Assembly: GCA_011390565.1 (NCBI GenBank) | Contig: JAABSC010000011.1 | Location: 1 to 62,963 of the forward strand | Length of the DNA: 62,963 bases | From: Thioalkalivibrio paradoxus | GTDB taxonomy: Bacteria > Pseudomonadota > Gammaproteobacteria > Ectothiorhodospirales > Ectothiorhodospiraceae | Reading direction: 5' to 3' | Part shown: one piece after another, positions 1 to 9,732 of the stretch | How positions within the stretch are numbered: the stretch's first letter is position 1 | How the letters are laid out: each line of letters opens with the position of its first letter | Made by a program: the position numbers and the translations under genes | Notes under the pieces: model-generated | Seen by the model: only the letters and a program-made list of their open reading frames with translations | The model's database searches: none | Told to the model about the DNA's origin: nothing

Positions 1-554
1 ACCCGCCGCAGGCGCCGCCCACACCAAAGCGAGCACGGGGTGACGCCGGGGTCACAACCACGCCCGGCGGAGCAACGGCGCTGTTCCGCTCGACCCCGGA
101 ACTGGTCGGCAACCCGGAAGCCCTGATCGCAAGTTACGCCATGGAATTCGCTCACCATCTTGCGGCCTCGGCATCGGAACCCGCGCCAGCGGGCGAGGAG
201 AACTGGGGACACGTGACCGAATTGCTCGGGGTCTTCATGGGCTTTGGGATCATGCTCGCGAACACGGCATTCAATATACGGGTGAACTCCTGCGGCTCCT
301 GCCAGGGCCCGGTCACGGAGCGCCCGGGGTTTCTGGGGCGGGCCGAGATCGCCTACGCACTGGCGCTGTTCTGCCGGTTGAAGGACATCCCGGCAAGGAA
401 CGCGAAGGCTCACCTGAACGGCGCACTGCGGCCCTACTTCCGCCGGGCGTTGCAGGATCTCGATCGCAACACCGACCGGCTCTCGCGTCTGAAGGGAGAC
501 GTTCCAGCCCTCGCGGGTCCGTCCCTCTCCGATGGCTACACCAAGCCATTCTGA
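1..554 (+). CDS. Hypothetical protein, 3' part of a gene cut by the window edge
   Basis: The frame is open to the left edge (first whole codon at base 3), so the true start lies outside the window. The first internal ATG is at 141. The visible part, about 183 residues, has no predicted membrane span. It carries a segment ELLGVFMGFG, a CGSCQG pair of cysteines and AYALALF. From memory, similar segments occur in uncharacterised bacterial proteins that may resemble metallopeptidases, but no catalytic HExxH motif is visible here. The function is unknown. It ends 283 bases before the efflux genes and does not seem to be part of that run. Confidence 0.6.
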   Translation, partial: PPQAPPTPKRARGDAGVTTTPGGATALFRSTPELVGNPEALIASYAMEFAHHLAASASEPAPAGEENWGHVTELLGVFMGFGIMLANTAFNIRVNSCGSCQGPVTERPGFLGRAEIAYALALFCRLKDIPARNAKAHLNGALRPYFRRALQDLDRNTDRLSRLKGDVPALAGPSLSDGYTKPF

Positions 555-837
555 GCCGGACCCGGGTGTGGCACCGGCCACTTGGCGTGGCGTCTCAGGG
601 ATCAGGAGTTCCGGAACCGTGCTCACCGTGAACGCCAGAATTCCGGCGGTGGCGGAAAAGCCCGCCGATCTCGGTCGCATCCCTCTGAATTACAAGCACA
701 TGGGTGGCGACCGACCGGCGGCTAGGACCGGTAGCGACTAGTGGGCCATGCGTGAAATGGCCTATGCTTAAGAGGTCGACTGGGGTTTCTGCCCGGACCC
801 AAGCCCTGGGAGGCTCATCCAGCCCGCTGGGGAGGTT

Positions 838-2193
838 GTGACCAAGTATCTCTTGCCAATTGTCCTTGCTGCGCTTGGCCTGGCGACCGTTCTACTACCA
901 GCCAGCACGGCTGCCGACCCGCTGGCATACGGCAGGCTGTCTCTGGAGGACGCCCTGGATCTCGCGCGAGCGGAGAACCCGGAACTGCTGATCAACCGGG
1001 CACGCATCGCGCGCGCCGAAGCGGTGCAACAGCAGACCCTGCAGGGCGTTCTTCCGACGGTCAGCGTCGACACCACCTACCTGCGTCTGGACACCTCGCT
1101 ACTCGACGACACCCCCATGCTGGAGCCCGGCCTCCCTCCCCTGCTCATCCGGCGGGACTTCAACCCGGTCGAGGCCCGGGTCGCCTCCATTCAGATGGTC
1201 CAGCCGCTGATCAATGTCAGTGCCTGGAACGCAAGGCGGCAGGCAGAACGGCAGGCCGACGCAGCGCGTATGGTGCTGCGGCGCACCCAGGATGAAGTCA
1301 CACTCGCGGTCATCGAGACCTACTTCGGTGCGCAAACCGCCGAAAGCCGGGTGACGGCGGAACAGCGGGGCCTGACAACTGCCGAGCGCGCCTTGCGCCA
1401 GGCCGAAGCGGGCTTCGAAGAGGGCCTGATTCCCCCGGTGGATGTCCTTCGTGCGCGGTCACGAGTACTGGAAATGGAGGCCCGGGTCGCCACGGCCGAG
1501 AGTCGCGTCGTCGCGGCGTACACCCGTCTGCGGCAGGTGCTCGGCATCGAGGACGCCGGCGGGGTGCAACTCGCCGATCCAGTGCCGGAACCGCCCCGCT
1601 CGCTCCCGCCAGCCCCATCCGAAGCCGAGATGCTGGCGCGTCGCAGCGACGTCCGGGCACTCGAGGAAGCGTTGAGCGCCGCCCGCTACGGCGTTCAGCG
1701 ATCCCGTTCCGCCTACGTTCCAGACGTCAACCTGTTGCTGCGCTACCAGAATGTCGAAACAGACCAGCCACTGTCTGTCGCGGAGAGCGGTTGGCTTGTA
1801 GGCGTGAACCTCCGCTGGACACCATTTGCCGGTTTCAGCCAGGTCGGTGCCATCGGTGAGGCCCGAGCCGCTGAAGACGAGGCGCGCGCTGAGCTCCACG
1901 CCCTCCGACGGCTCGCACGTGGCGAAATCCAGGAGGCACGTGCCGAATGGGAGGCCGAGCGGTTGGGATGGAAACGGGCAGTCAGCGGGGTCGAGGACGC
2001 CGAAGCGGCACTGGCGCTTACAGAGGCCCGCTACGCCGAGGGACTCGACGATATGACCAGTCTCCTTCAATCCCAGGCGGAAGAACTGAGTGCCGTCACA
2101 CGAGAAATCAATGCCCGGTTCAACGCACTGGTTGCCGCCCAGCGCTATCACCTGGCGATCGAAACGGACAGCCCGGGGACATTCCCGCAATGA
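838..2193 (+). CDS. TolC-family outer membrane efflux channel
   Basis: Outer membrane factor of a tripartite efflux pump, 451 residues, the usual TolC/OEP length. It starts with GTG and has a hydrophobic signal peptide (residues 1 to about 25, cleavage near TAA-DP). Next comes the typical opening LSLEDALDLARAENPEL and long Ala/Glu/Arg-rich helices repeated in two halves. A GGAGG lies only two bases before the GTG, which is unusually close, but the signal peptide fixes the start well. The stop overlaps the start of the adaptor gene (ATGA), so this is the first gene of the pump operon. The substrate cannot be read from the sequence. Confidence 0.9.
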   Translation: MTKYLLPIVLAALGLATVLLPASTAADPLAYGRLSLEDALDLARAENPELLINRARIARAEAVQQQTLQGVLPTVSVDTTYLRLDTSLLDDTPMLEPGLPPLLIRRDFNPVEARVASIQMVQPLINVSAWNARRQAERQADAARMVLRRTQDEVTLAVIETYFGAQTAESRVTAEQRGLTTAERALRQAEAGFEEGLIPPVDVLRARSRVLEMEARVATAESRVVAAYTRLRQVLGIEDAGGVQLADPVPEPPRSLPPAPSEAEMLARRSDVRALEEALSAARYGVQRSRSAYVPDVNLLLRYQNVETDQPLSVAESGWLVGVNLRWTPFAGFSQVGAIGEARAAEDEARAELHALRRLARGEIQEARAEWEAERLGWKRAVSGVEDAEAALALTEARYAEGLDDMTSLLQSQAEELSAVTREINARFNALVAAQRYHLAIETDSPGTFPQ

Positions 2194-3305
2194 CTCTCCC
2201 GTTGCCATGGTGGTTTGTTCTTGTGACGGCGACCGCCCTGCTCCTCCCCGGGTGCGGCGACACCCCGAACGAGATTGAAAAGCTCCCCACCCTCGACGTG
2301 ACAGTGGCCCTGGCGGAAACCCGGGAACACCAGCCGGTGGTGCGCGTGGCCGGAGTGGTGCAGCCGGATCGGCGCGCACAGATGGGTACGCGGCAGGCCG
2401 GAACGGTCGAATCGGTCCTGGTCGAGGCGGGGGACCGCGTGGCGGCGGATCAGCCCATACTGCGCGTTGACGCTCGGGATCTGGAGGCGGCACGCACCGC
2501 GGCGCGCCTGCAACGCAATGCGGCCCACGCCGCATGGGAACAGGCCGCGCAGAATGAAGGCCGCTTCCGACGGCTGTACGAACAGGAACTCGTGGCCCGC
2601 GTTCGCATGGAGGAGGCCGAGGTCAAGGCGGAACAGGCGCGGGGGCTGCTGCAGCAGGCGGAAGCCGAACTGGCCGCCGCCGAGATCAATCTCGACTATG
2701 CCACCCTCCGGGCGCCCTTTACCGGCGTCGTCAGCGAGATCCTCGCTGAGGAAGGCAGCTTCGTGGCGCCCGGCCCTCCCCTGGTGATCTTCGAGGATCG
2801 CAGCCAACTCCGGGTCGATGCGGGAGTCGATGCCGCCAGCGCCATGCAGGTCCGTGACGGGCAGGCGCTGCCGATGGATTTCGTCGGCATCGACGGCACC
2901 GTGGAGGGGCGTGTGCAGGCGGTGCTCCCGGCCCTCGAGGAGACCGGTGTCGGCCTGCGCCTGCGCCTGACGATCACCGATCCACCTCCTGAACTGGAAC
3001 CCGGCATGGTGGCCGAGATCGCCATCCCCACCGCTGACGCGTCACGAACGCGTGTCTCGATACCCGAGGCCGCGTTGGTCCGGCGCGGCCAGATGGACGG
3101 CGTGTTCGTGGTCGAACCCGATACCGAGGGCCAACTCAGGGCCCGGCTGCGCTGGATTGTGCTGACTGCCGGAGCACGGGACGCGCCCGGCCGGGTGGAC
3201 GTGGAACGCGGCCTGTCCGGTGGTGAACGGGTCGTGGTCGGCGATCGGCTGGATGATCTCAGCGACAACCAACCCGTCACCGTGGACGATGCGGTGCGCG
3301 ACTGA
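2190..3305 (+). CDS. RND efflux periplasmic adaptor (membrane fusion lipoprotein)
   Basis: Periplasmic adaptor linking the inner-membrane pump to the TolC-type channel, 371 residues. An ATG overlapping the tolC stop is chosen over an upstream extension because it is followed at once by a lipoprotein signal peptide with lipobox LLPGC (Cys22). A split lipoyl/biotinyl-like domain flanks an alpha-hairpin (QAEAELAAAEINLDYATLRAPF is the end of the hairpin and return to the lipoyl half), then a beta-barrel region. This order is typical of the AcrA/MexA family. It overlaps the permease gene by one base (TGATG), which implies translational coupling and equal production. Confidence 0.9.
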   Translation: MTLPLPWWFVLVTATALLLPGCGDTPNEIEKLPTLDVTVALAETREHQPVVRVAGVVQPDRRAQMGTRQAGTVESVLVEAGDRVAADQPILRVDARDLEAARTAARLQRNAAHAAWEQAAQNEGRFRRLYEQELVARVRMEEAEVKAEQARGLLQQAEAELAAAEINLDYATLRAPFTGVVSEILAEEGSFVAPGPPLVIFEDRSQLRVDAGVDAASAMQVRDGQALPMDFVGIDGTVEGRVQAVLPALEETGVGLRLRLTITDPPPELEPGMVAEIAIPTADASRTRVSIPEAALVRRGQMDGVFVVEPDTEGQLRARLRWIVLTAGARDAPGRVDVERGLSGGERVVVGDRLDDLSDNQPVTVDDAVRD

Positions 3306-6300
3306 TGGACAGACCGGGCTTTGCCGGCCGTCTGGCCGATCGTCTGATCGACTCGCCGCTGGTCCCGCTGATCGTCCTGGCTGCCCTGGTCATGGGTGCC
3401 TACGGACTGACCATGGCCCCGCGCGAGGATCGACCGGACATCGATGTGCCAACGGCGCTGATCACGATTCCGTTTCCCGGCGCCGGCGTGGAACGGGTGG
3501 ACGAACTGGTGGCCAGACCGGTGGGCAGTTGGGCCGGGCAACTCGAACGCGTTGTCGAGGTGAACACGGTTGCCTCGGACGACGCAGCCCTGATCGAGGT
3601 CGAGTTCGCGGCCGGCATCAGCGATGCAACGGCCTATGCCGAGCTCAGGGAACTCATGGAACGGAACCGGAGCAGGCTGCCGCCGGGTACCGAACGCGAG
3701 TCGATCCGTACGGTAGGCGAGGAACTGTTCACCGGGCTGATGCTCACGCTTTCAAGCGCCGAATTGGGCGGCTATGAGTTACGGCGCCTGGGCACGGAAC
3801 TGGGCGCGCGCCTGGAATCGGTCGACGGCGTACGGGCGGTCACGGTGCATGGAGGTCAGCCGCGCGAACTCCAGGTGCTGCCCCGCCTGCCCGACCTGGC
3901 TGCACACGGCGTCGGTCTGGTCCAACTCTTCGAGTCGATCGAAGCCGCCAGCCTGCGTCTTCCGGCTGAACCGCTGCGTGGCGACCGTACCCGTCAGGTT
4001 CGCGTCGGTGCCTGGCCGGCCTCCGTTGCTGACGTCGAGCGCATTCAGGTGGGCGTTGGCCCGACGGGCGTCATCCATCTCTCCGACGTCGCGGACGTGA
4101 TCGACGGGCCCGCCCCCGACGAGTCCTACAGCATCCACTGGCAACGCGGTCAGCAGACCGAGGTGGCGGCCGTCAGTCTCGCGGTGACCAGCATCCCCAA
4201 CCGCAACATCAGCGCGGTCACCGCCCGCACGCTGGAGCGTATCGAGGCATTGAGGCCGCAGATGATCCCCGCGGAAGTGCAGGTGAGCATCGCGTACGAC
4301 GCCGGTCGGGCCGCCACCGAGACGGTGATGAGTGTACTGGAGAATTTCTTCATCGCCACGGTGGTGGTGGTGATCATCATCCTGATCGGACTCGGGTGGC
4401 GCGCGGCGGCCGGGGTCTCGCTGCTGATCCCCGCCATCCTGTCGATCGTGCCGTTTGCCTACCTCTGGATGGGCTTCAGCCTCAATCCGGTTTCCATCGC
4501 CGCGATGATCCTGGCCATCGGTCTGGTCGCCGACGACACCGTCATCATCATGGAAAACATCCGCCGACACTTCCAGGAGGCCGGCGAACGCAGTCGCGAA
4601 CGGGTGATCCGCGCGGTGGACGAGGTCGGTAACCCCACCATCCTGGCCGTGTTTCTGATCGTCGCCACGCTCCTGCCCACTGCATTCATTTCGGGCGAAA
4701 TGGGCCAATACACACGCGCCATCCCCGTTGGTGCCTCGCTGGCCATCCTGTTTTCACTCACCATTGCCCTCACCGTCACGCCCTTTGTCGCGTACCGTCT
4801 GCTCCGCGTACCTCGACGGGGAAAGGGCCAGGACCGCCACGATGCGCAGGCCGAGGCACCCGGCCAGGGCCCGGCCGCAGGCCAGGGCTCGGCGCGGATG
4901 CCGACGGGGCCACTGGCAGATTCGTACCGGTGGCTGCTGCAGCCCTTCTTCCGCCATGCGTGGGTCCGCTGGAGCCTCTATGCCGCCCTTGTAGCCCTGC
5001 TGGTGGGGAGCATCGCGATGGTCGCCTTCCGGGCGGTGCAACTGACACTGGTGCCCTTTCTCGATCGTGAGGTCTTCGTGGTCGAGATCGAGCTGCCACC
5101 TGGCAGTCCACTGGAGAACACCCTGCAGGCGAGTGCATCCGTGGGCCGGACATTGCGTCAATACCCGGAGATCGAGGCCTACACCGTGTTCGCCGGTACC
5201 GACGGTCCGCTGTTGATGCCGAGGCCAGGACCACCCGATCTGCCAAGCGCCTCCTCGCATCGTGCCACCTTGTATGTGTTGTTGCCCCCTGAACACGAGC
5301 GGGCGCGGCTGAGCTACCAGATCGGCCGCGAACTGGCAGACGAGCTTCCGGCCCTGTTGTTGCCCTTTGCGGGGCAGGCCTGGATCCGCCACATTCCCTC
5401 CGGACCCTCCAACGACAACGGCCTGCAGGCCGAAATCCATGGCCCGGACCCCGAGCGCCAGCGGGCTGTGGCCGACACGATTGCAGGACTTCTCGAGAAG
5501 CATGAAGCCGCCCATGGCATCGAACGATTTCCCAAGCCTCCCGCTCCCGAACTCCGTCTGACGGTCGATCAGACCCGAGCCTCGGCGCAGGGCGTTCTGC
5601 CCGCCCGCGCGGCTGCCGCGGTGCAAATGGCCCTCACCGGCCGCACCGCAACCGGGCTCGACCTGCCCCGGGAACGTCGCCCGGTGCCGGTGGTCGTGCG
5701 GCTGCCCGAGGGGGAACGACAATGGCACGAGGACCTCGCGGGCCTGTATATCCAGAACGAGGCGGGCGAACCGGTACCACTGCGCGCCGTCCTGGATCTC
5801 GACGCGGGCGAGAGCGCCCCGCATCGCCACCGCCAGAACCAGCTCCCGGTCGTCTACGTCGCCGCCGCGATCAACCGTGATCTCAGCCAGCCCGTGTCGG
5901 TCCAGCGCGACATTGTTGCGGCATTGCAGGATCAGGACATCGAACCGCCCGATATCCGCTGGCTCAGCCCACCCGAAAGCGGGTCGCCCACCACGCTGTT
6001 CTGGGGCGGCGAGTGGCAGATGACCCAGGAGGTCTATCGTGACCTGGCCCTGGCCGGCGTCGGCGTGCTCTTGGTGATCTATACGCTGCTGGCGGCCTGG
6101 TTCGGTTCGTATGTCATTCCCCTGCTGATCATGATGCCCATCCCGCTGGTCTTCATCGGGGTGATCCCGGCCCACTGGGCAATGGGGCTGGACATCGCCG
6201 GTCTCGGCGTCCTGGGCATCATCGCACTGGCCGGAATCGTGGTACGCAATGCAGTGCTCCTGGTGGACTTCGCCCAGCAGCGCATCGAAAGCGGCATGGG

Positions 6301-6556
6301 GATCCAGGACGCCCTGATCAGTGCGGGCGCACTGCGTACCCGGCCCATCCTCCTCACCGCCGGGACGGTCGCATTCGGCAGCGGCGCCCTGATCTTCGAA
6401 CCGGCGCTGAAGCCCCTCGGGCTGACCCTGGTCAGCGGCGTCGTTGTCGCCACGGTGCTCACGCTGATCCTGATCCCGAGCCTCTACTTCCACGTATTCG
6501 GAACCGCGTCCGGCCCGGCACGGGACCCGGAACACAGGGAGGATACGCGCCAATGA
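3305..6556 (+). CDS. RND-family efflux permease (AcrB-like)
   Basis: Inner-membrane proton-driven exporter, 1083 residues, the full AcrB-type length, with 12 expected membrane segments in two repeats. Two periplasmic porter regions follow TM1 and TM7. The proton-relay pair DD is present in TM4 (GLVADDTVIIMEN). In TM10 the Lys seen in AcrB is replaced by Arg next to the conserved Asn (GIVVRNAVLLVDF). The N-terminus reads PREDRPDI, typical of a branch of HAE-like pumps rather than classical AcrB. A Gln/Gly/Ala-rich cytoplasmic insert follows TM6 (about residues 500-530). The stop overlaps the next gene (ATGA), which joins the pump genes to the end-joining genes. Confidence 0.93.
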   Translation: MDRPGFAGRLADRLIDSPLVPLIVLAALVMGAYGLTMAPREDRPDIDVPTALITIPFPGAGVERVDELVARPVGSWAGQLERVVEVNTVASDDAALIEVEFAAGISDATAYAELRELMERNRSRLPPGTERESIRTVGEELFTGLMLTLSSAELGGYELRRLGTELGARLESVDGVRAVTVHGGQPRELQVLPRLPDLAAHGVGLVQLFESIEAASLRLPAEPLRGDRTRQVRVGAWPASVADVERIQVGVGPTGVIHLSDVADVIDGPAPDESYSIHWQRGQQTEVAAVSLAVTSIPNRNISAVTARTLERIEALRPQMIPAEVQVSIAYDAGRAATETVMSVLENFFIATVVVVIIILIGLGWRAAAGVSLLIPAILSIVPFAYLWMGFSLNPVSIAAMILAIGLVADDTVIIMENIRRHFQEAGERSRERVIRAVDEVGNPTILAVFLIVATLLPTAFISGEMGQYTRAIPVGASLAILFSLTIALTVTPFVAYRLLRVPRRGKGQDRHDAQAEAPGQGPAAGQGSARMPTGPLADSYRWLLQPFFRHAWVRWSLYAALVALLVGSIAMVAFRAVQLTLVPFLDREVFVVEIELPPGSPLENTLQASASVGRTLRQYPEIEAYTVFAGTDGPLLMPRPGPPDLPSASSHRATLYVLLPPEHERARLSYQIGRELADELPALLLPFAGQAWIRHIPSGPSNDNGLQAEIHGPDPERQRAVADTIAGLLEKHEAAHGIERFPKPPAPELRLTVDQTRASAQGVLPARAAAAVQMALTGRTATGLDLPRERRPVPVVVRLPEGERQWHEDLAGLYIQNEAGEPVPLRAVLDLDAGESAPHRHRQNQLPVVYVAAAINRDLSQPVSVQRDIVAALQDQDIEPPDIRWLSPPESGSPTTLFWGGEWQMTQEVYRDLALAGVGVLLVIYTLLAAWFGSYVIPLLIMMPIPLVFIGVIPAHWAMGLDIAGLGVLGIIALAGIVVRNAVLLVDFAQQRIESGMGIQDALISAGALRTRPILLTAGTVAFGSGALIFEPALKPLGLTLVSGVVVATVLTLILIPSLYFHVFGTASGPARDPEHREDTRQ

Positions 6557-7137
6557 GCCTGAACCAATACCGCGATAAACGCGACTTTCGCAAGACCGGC
6601 GAGCCGCGCGGCCGGGAATCGGACGCTGATCCGGGGGCAAAATCCATCTTCGTCATCCAGGAACATGACGCCTCCTCCCACCACTTCGATCTGAGGCTCG
6701 AGATCGACGGCGTCCTCAAGTCATGGAGCGTGCCCAAGGGGCCTTCAACGGACCCCGGTGACAAGCGTATGGCGATCGCCACAGAGGACCACCCGCTGGA
6801 TTACGCCGACTTCGAGGGCAGGATTCCCGAGGGCCAGTATGGCGCCGGCACGGTCCTGATCTGGGATCGCGGCACCTGGACCAACATCACCGAAAAGGAC
6901 GGAAGGACACGATCCGCCAAGGAGGCCCTCGAACAGGGCCACCTGCTGGCGTGGCTTGACGGCGAAAAGATCCGGGGCGGGTACGCCCTCCATCGCACCG
7001 GAGGCAGCGACGGCAACTGGTTGCTGATCAAGATGGACGACGACGAGGCGGACCGCCGCCGAAACCCCGTGAACACGGAACCGAAGTCGGTCAAGAGCGG
7101 GCGCACGCTCAAGCAGGTCGCGGCGGAGGAATCCTGA
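6553..7137 (+). CDS. Stand-alone LigD 3'-phosphoesterase (PE) domain protein
   Basis: Processes 3' ends at double-strand breaks before sealing. The 194 residues match the N-terminal PE domain of LigD. The core FVIQEHDASSHHFDLRLE holds the conserved His and His-x-Asp-x-Arg metal site, and DHPLDYADFEG holds the later catalytic His. A glycine-rich GQYGAGTVLIWDRGTW block follows. In Pseudomonas and Mycobacterium this domain is fused to ligase and polymerase; here it ends cleanly and its stop overlaps the ligase start (TGATG). The ATG overlaps the RND permease stop. No Ku gene is present in the window. Confidence 0.9.
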   Translation: MSLNQYRDKRDFRKTGEPRGRESDADPGAKSIFVIQEHDASSHHFDLRLEIDGVLKSWSVPKGPSTDPGDKRMAIATEDHPLDYADFEGRIPEGQYGAGTVLIWDRGTWTNITEKDGRTRSAKEALEQGHLLAWLDGEKIRGGYALHRTGGSDGNWLLIKMDDDEADRRRNPVNTEPKSVKSGRTLKQVAAEES

Positions 7138-8138
7138 TGGAACCGGCCTGGGTGAAGAAACTCGACGGGGACCTCAGAAAGCGGGTCCAGCGGGCGGACA
7201 TGCCCGCCGGTAGCGACCTGATGAAGGCAACGCTCACCCACGAGCCGTTTGCAGACCCCGACTGGCTGTACGAGCGGAAGCTGGACGGGGAACGGATCCT
7301 TGCGATCAAGGATCGCGACCGTGTCCGTCTGTTGACACGCAACGACAAGGACGCCGGCGACACCTATCCCGAACTGATTGATGCGCTGGGCCAGCAACAG
7401 ACGGAAAGATTCGCGGTCGACGGGGAGGTCGTTGCCTTCGAGGGCTCACTGACATCGTTCTCCCGATTGCAGCAGCGCATGCAGGTCAATGATGCCGAGC
7501 AGGCGCGCGCGAGCCGGATCGCCGTGTTCTTCTACTTGTTCGACATCCTCAATCTCGACGGCTTCGCCGTGACCGCCCTCCCGTTGCGCCAGCGCAAGCA
7601 GTTGCTGCGCGAGGCCCTGCAGTTCGAAGATCCCCTGCGCCTTCTGCCCCATCGCAACCGTGACGGGAAGGCGCTCCTGCGCGAGGCCTGCGAAAAGGGC
7701 TGGGAGGGACTGATCGCCAAGGATGCGAACGCGCGCTATCAACACACTCGGTCGCGCAAATGGCTCAAGTTCAAATGCACCCGAGGGCAGGAGATGGTCA
7801 TTGGCGGCTTCACCGATCCCAAGGGCAGCCGCGAGGGATTCGGGGCCCTGTTGCTCGGCTATTACGAGGGAGAACGCCTGCGTTATGCGGGCAAGGTGGG
7901 CACGGGCTTCGACGACCGCATGCTCCAGGACCTGCGCGAGCGCATGAACGCACTGCGGCGGGAGGAATCGCCCTTCGCGGACGAGGTTCCCGAGGAAGGA
8001 ATACACTTCATCGACCCCGAGTTGGTGGGCGAAGTGGGATTCACCGAATGGACCAGAGACGGCCGCTTACGCCATCCACGGTTTCTCGGCCTCAGACGGG
8101 ATAAGAAACCGCAGGATGTGGTGCGGGAGGACACGTAG
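7137..8138 (+). CDS. Stand-alone LigD-type ATP-dependent DNA ligase
   Basis: Seals nicks and double-strand ends using ATP; 333 residues, matching the central ligase domain of LigD. Motif I with the adenylated lysine is ERKLDGERI (about residue 44). Later motifs include VDGEVVAF (motif III) and SRKWLKFKC (motif V), followed by a C-terminal OB fold. There is no polymerase or phosphoesterase part. It lies between those two activities, which are encoded by the adjacent genes, and only two bases separate its stop from the polymerase ATG. It is probably co-translated with both. Confidence 0.93.
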   Translation: MEPAWVKKLDGDLRKRVQRADMPAGSDLMKATLTHEPFADPDWLYERKLDGERILAIKDRDRVRLLTRNDKDAGDTYPELIDALGQQQTERFAVDGEVVAFEGSLTSFSRLQQRMQVNDAEQARASRIAVFFYLFDILNLDGFAVTALPLRQRKQLLREALQFEDPLRLLPHRNRDGKALLREACEKGWEGLIAKDANARYQHTRSRKWLKFKCTRGQEMVIGGFTDPKGSREGFGALLLGYYEGERLRYAGKVGTGFDDRMLQDLRERMNALRREESPFADEVPEEGIHFIDPELVGEVGFTEWTRDGRLRHPRFLGLRRDKKPQDVVREDT

Positions 8139-8140
8139 CG

Positions 8141-9052
8141 ATGGGCGCGGATGAACGCAGGATCAGGGCCGGTCGGCACACCATCACGGTCAAGCGTCCC
8201 GACAAGCCCCTGTTCCCCTCCCACCGCGGCAACGCTGCCATTACCAAGGGTCGGGTGGTCGATTACTATCGGCGGATCGCCGACACCCTGCTGCCCCATC
8301 TGGAGGGGCGGCCCGTGAGCCTGCAGCGCTGCCCCGACGGGATCGATGACTGCTTTTTCCAGAAGAACGTGCCCGATCATTTCCCGGAATGGATCGCCCG
8401 GGCGAGCCTGCCGGCCGAAGGGAAGACGGTCGACTACCTGGCGGTACAAGACCTCGCGACCCTGTTGTACATCGCCGATCAGGCGGCCATCGCCCTGCAC
8501 GTGGGACTCTCACGCGTCGATCGCCCCGGGCACCCCGATCGCCTGATCTTCGATCTCGATCCTTCGAGCGATGATTTCGGTCAGGTCCGCTGGGCGGCGG
8601 GGATCCTGCGCCGGGCCTTCGATACCATGGAGATGCCGAGTTTCCTGATGAGCACCGGTTCCCGGGGGCTGCACGTGCTGGTTCCCCTGGACCGATCGGC
8701 GAACTTTGACGAGGCGAGGGACTTCGCGCGGCAACTGGCCGAGGAACTGGCGGCAAGACACCCCGACCGGCTGACGGTGGAACAGCGCAAGAAGGCGCGG
8801 AAGGACCGGGTGTTCCTCGATTACCTTCGTAATGCCTACGGTCAGACGACCATCGCCCCCTATTCCCTGCGGACGCTGGCCGGCGCCCCGGTCGCGGCCC
8901 CGCTCGAATGGGATGAACTGGACCATCGCCTGCGCCCGGACCGCTGGACCCTTGGCAACCTCTTCCGGCGCCTCGCCCAAAGGGAGGATCCTTTCCGGGC
9001 GATCGGTCAGCGGGCTGTCGCCATCCATCCTGAACGAATGGACCGCTTGTGA
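8141..9052 (+). CDS. Stand-alone LigD-type polymerase/primase (archaeo-eukaryotic primase fold)
   Basis: Fills or extends ends during non-homologous end joining; 303 residues, the size of the LigD POL domain. The catalytic Asp pair is in LIFDLDPSS (about residue 133). The sequence also has SLQRCPDGIDDCFFQKN and SRGLHVLVPL, both hallmarks of LigD POL, and a C-terminal EWDEL...RWTLGNL block. Together with the two preceding genes it reproduces PE-LIG-POL, the order found within Pseudomonas LigD, as three polypeptides. Its stop overlaps the next start (GTGA). Confidence 0.92.
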   Translation: MGADERRIRAGRHTITVKRPDKPLFPSHRGNAAITKGRVVDYYRRIADTLLPHLEGRPVSLQRCPDGIDDCFFQKNVPDHFPEWIARASLPAEGKTVDYLAVQDLATLLYIADQAAIALHVGLSRVDRPGHPDRLIFDLDPSSDDFGQVRWAAGILRRAFDTMEMPSFLMSTGSRGLHVLVPLDRSANFDEARDFARQLAEELAARHPDRLTVEQRKKARKDRVFLDYLRNAYGQTTIAPYSLRTLAGAPVAAPLEWDELDHRLRPDRWTLGNLFRRLAQREDPFRAIGQRAVAIHPERMDRL

Positions 9053-9732
9053 CCGCGACGAAAAAGGATTCGACGGATCAGAACAGCATGCTGATGCGTG
9101 ATCAGACGATCCCGATCCAGCGCCTCGCCGGCGCCGGGCTCCGGGTCCTCGCGGTGATGATCCTCGTGGGCGGCGTGCTGATATCGGCGACCTACTGGGT
9201 CATCGATTGGCAGACACCCCCCCTTCCCTGGCCGCTTGCCGCCGTCATCCTGCTGCAGATCCTCTTCGCAGTGGCGATCGCCTCCTGGTTCTGGCTGCTC
9301 TGGCGTCGCGCGGGCATGCTGGGAACCCTGGTCGCGCACGACTATCCGGTCCTGACCTGTACGGCCCTGTGCGCGCGCCTGCTGGGGGAATTGATCGCCA
9401 TCCTGTTCGTGCTCAGCTCCCTCGCATTCTCGATCGCGTCCCTGGTCGCGGCGGATCCCGCCGCGGAGGCGGCCCTGACCTGGCTGGACCTGCGCGCGGG
9501 CGTGGTCGAGCCCGCGACCTACGGGCTCGCCGTGGTCACGGCGCTGCTATGGCCCATCGCCGGCCTCGCGGCGGGTGGCTTCGTCCTCTTCGGCGCCTAC
9601 CTCTTCGCTGAAGTACTCATCGCCAAACTGGAATTCTGGCGTGACATCCGGCGTATCCGGGAGCAGCTGCAATCCGGGATCCCCTCATCCAACGAAAGGG
9701 ATGCATCGACGCACACCGAAGAAACGAGCTGA
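9049..9732 (+). CDS. Hypothetical four-helix membrane protein
   Basis: 227 residues starting with GTG inside the stop of the polymerase gene; an ATG further in (9088) is the alternative and would remove a short polar leader. Four hydrophobic segments can be seen (about residues 27-50, 64-86, 108-137 and 155-190). A charged C-terminal tail follows. The layout resembles small DUF2975-like membrane proteins, but I cannot assign a family. It is the last gene of the 838-9732 run; whether it has any part in end joining or efflux is unknown. Confidence 0.6.
   Translation: MTATKKDSTDQNSMLMRDQTIPIQRLAGAGLRVLAVMILVGGVLISATYWVIDWQTPPLPWPLAAVILLQILFAVAIASWFWLLWRRAGMLGTLVAHDYPVLTCTALCARLLGELIAILFVLSSLAFSIASLVAADPAAEAALTWLDLRAGVVEPATYGLAVVTALLWPIAGLAAGGFVLFGAYLFAEVLIAKLEFWRDIRRIREQLQSGIPSSNERDASTHTEETS

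Noticed and set aside
4754..6640. 628-residue open frame on the minus strand
   Set aside because: It lies antisense to the RND permease, has no start signal or known motif, and is a usual shadow of a GC-rich gene.
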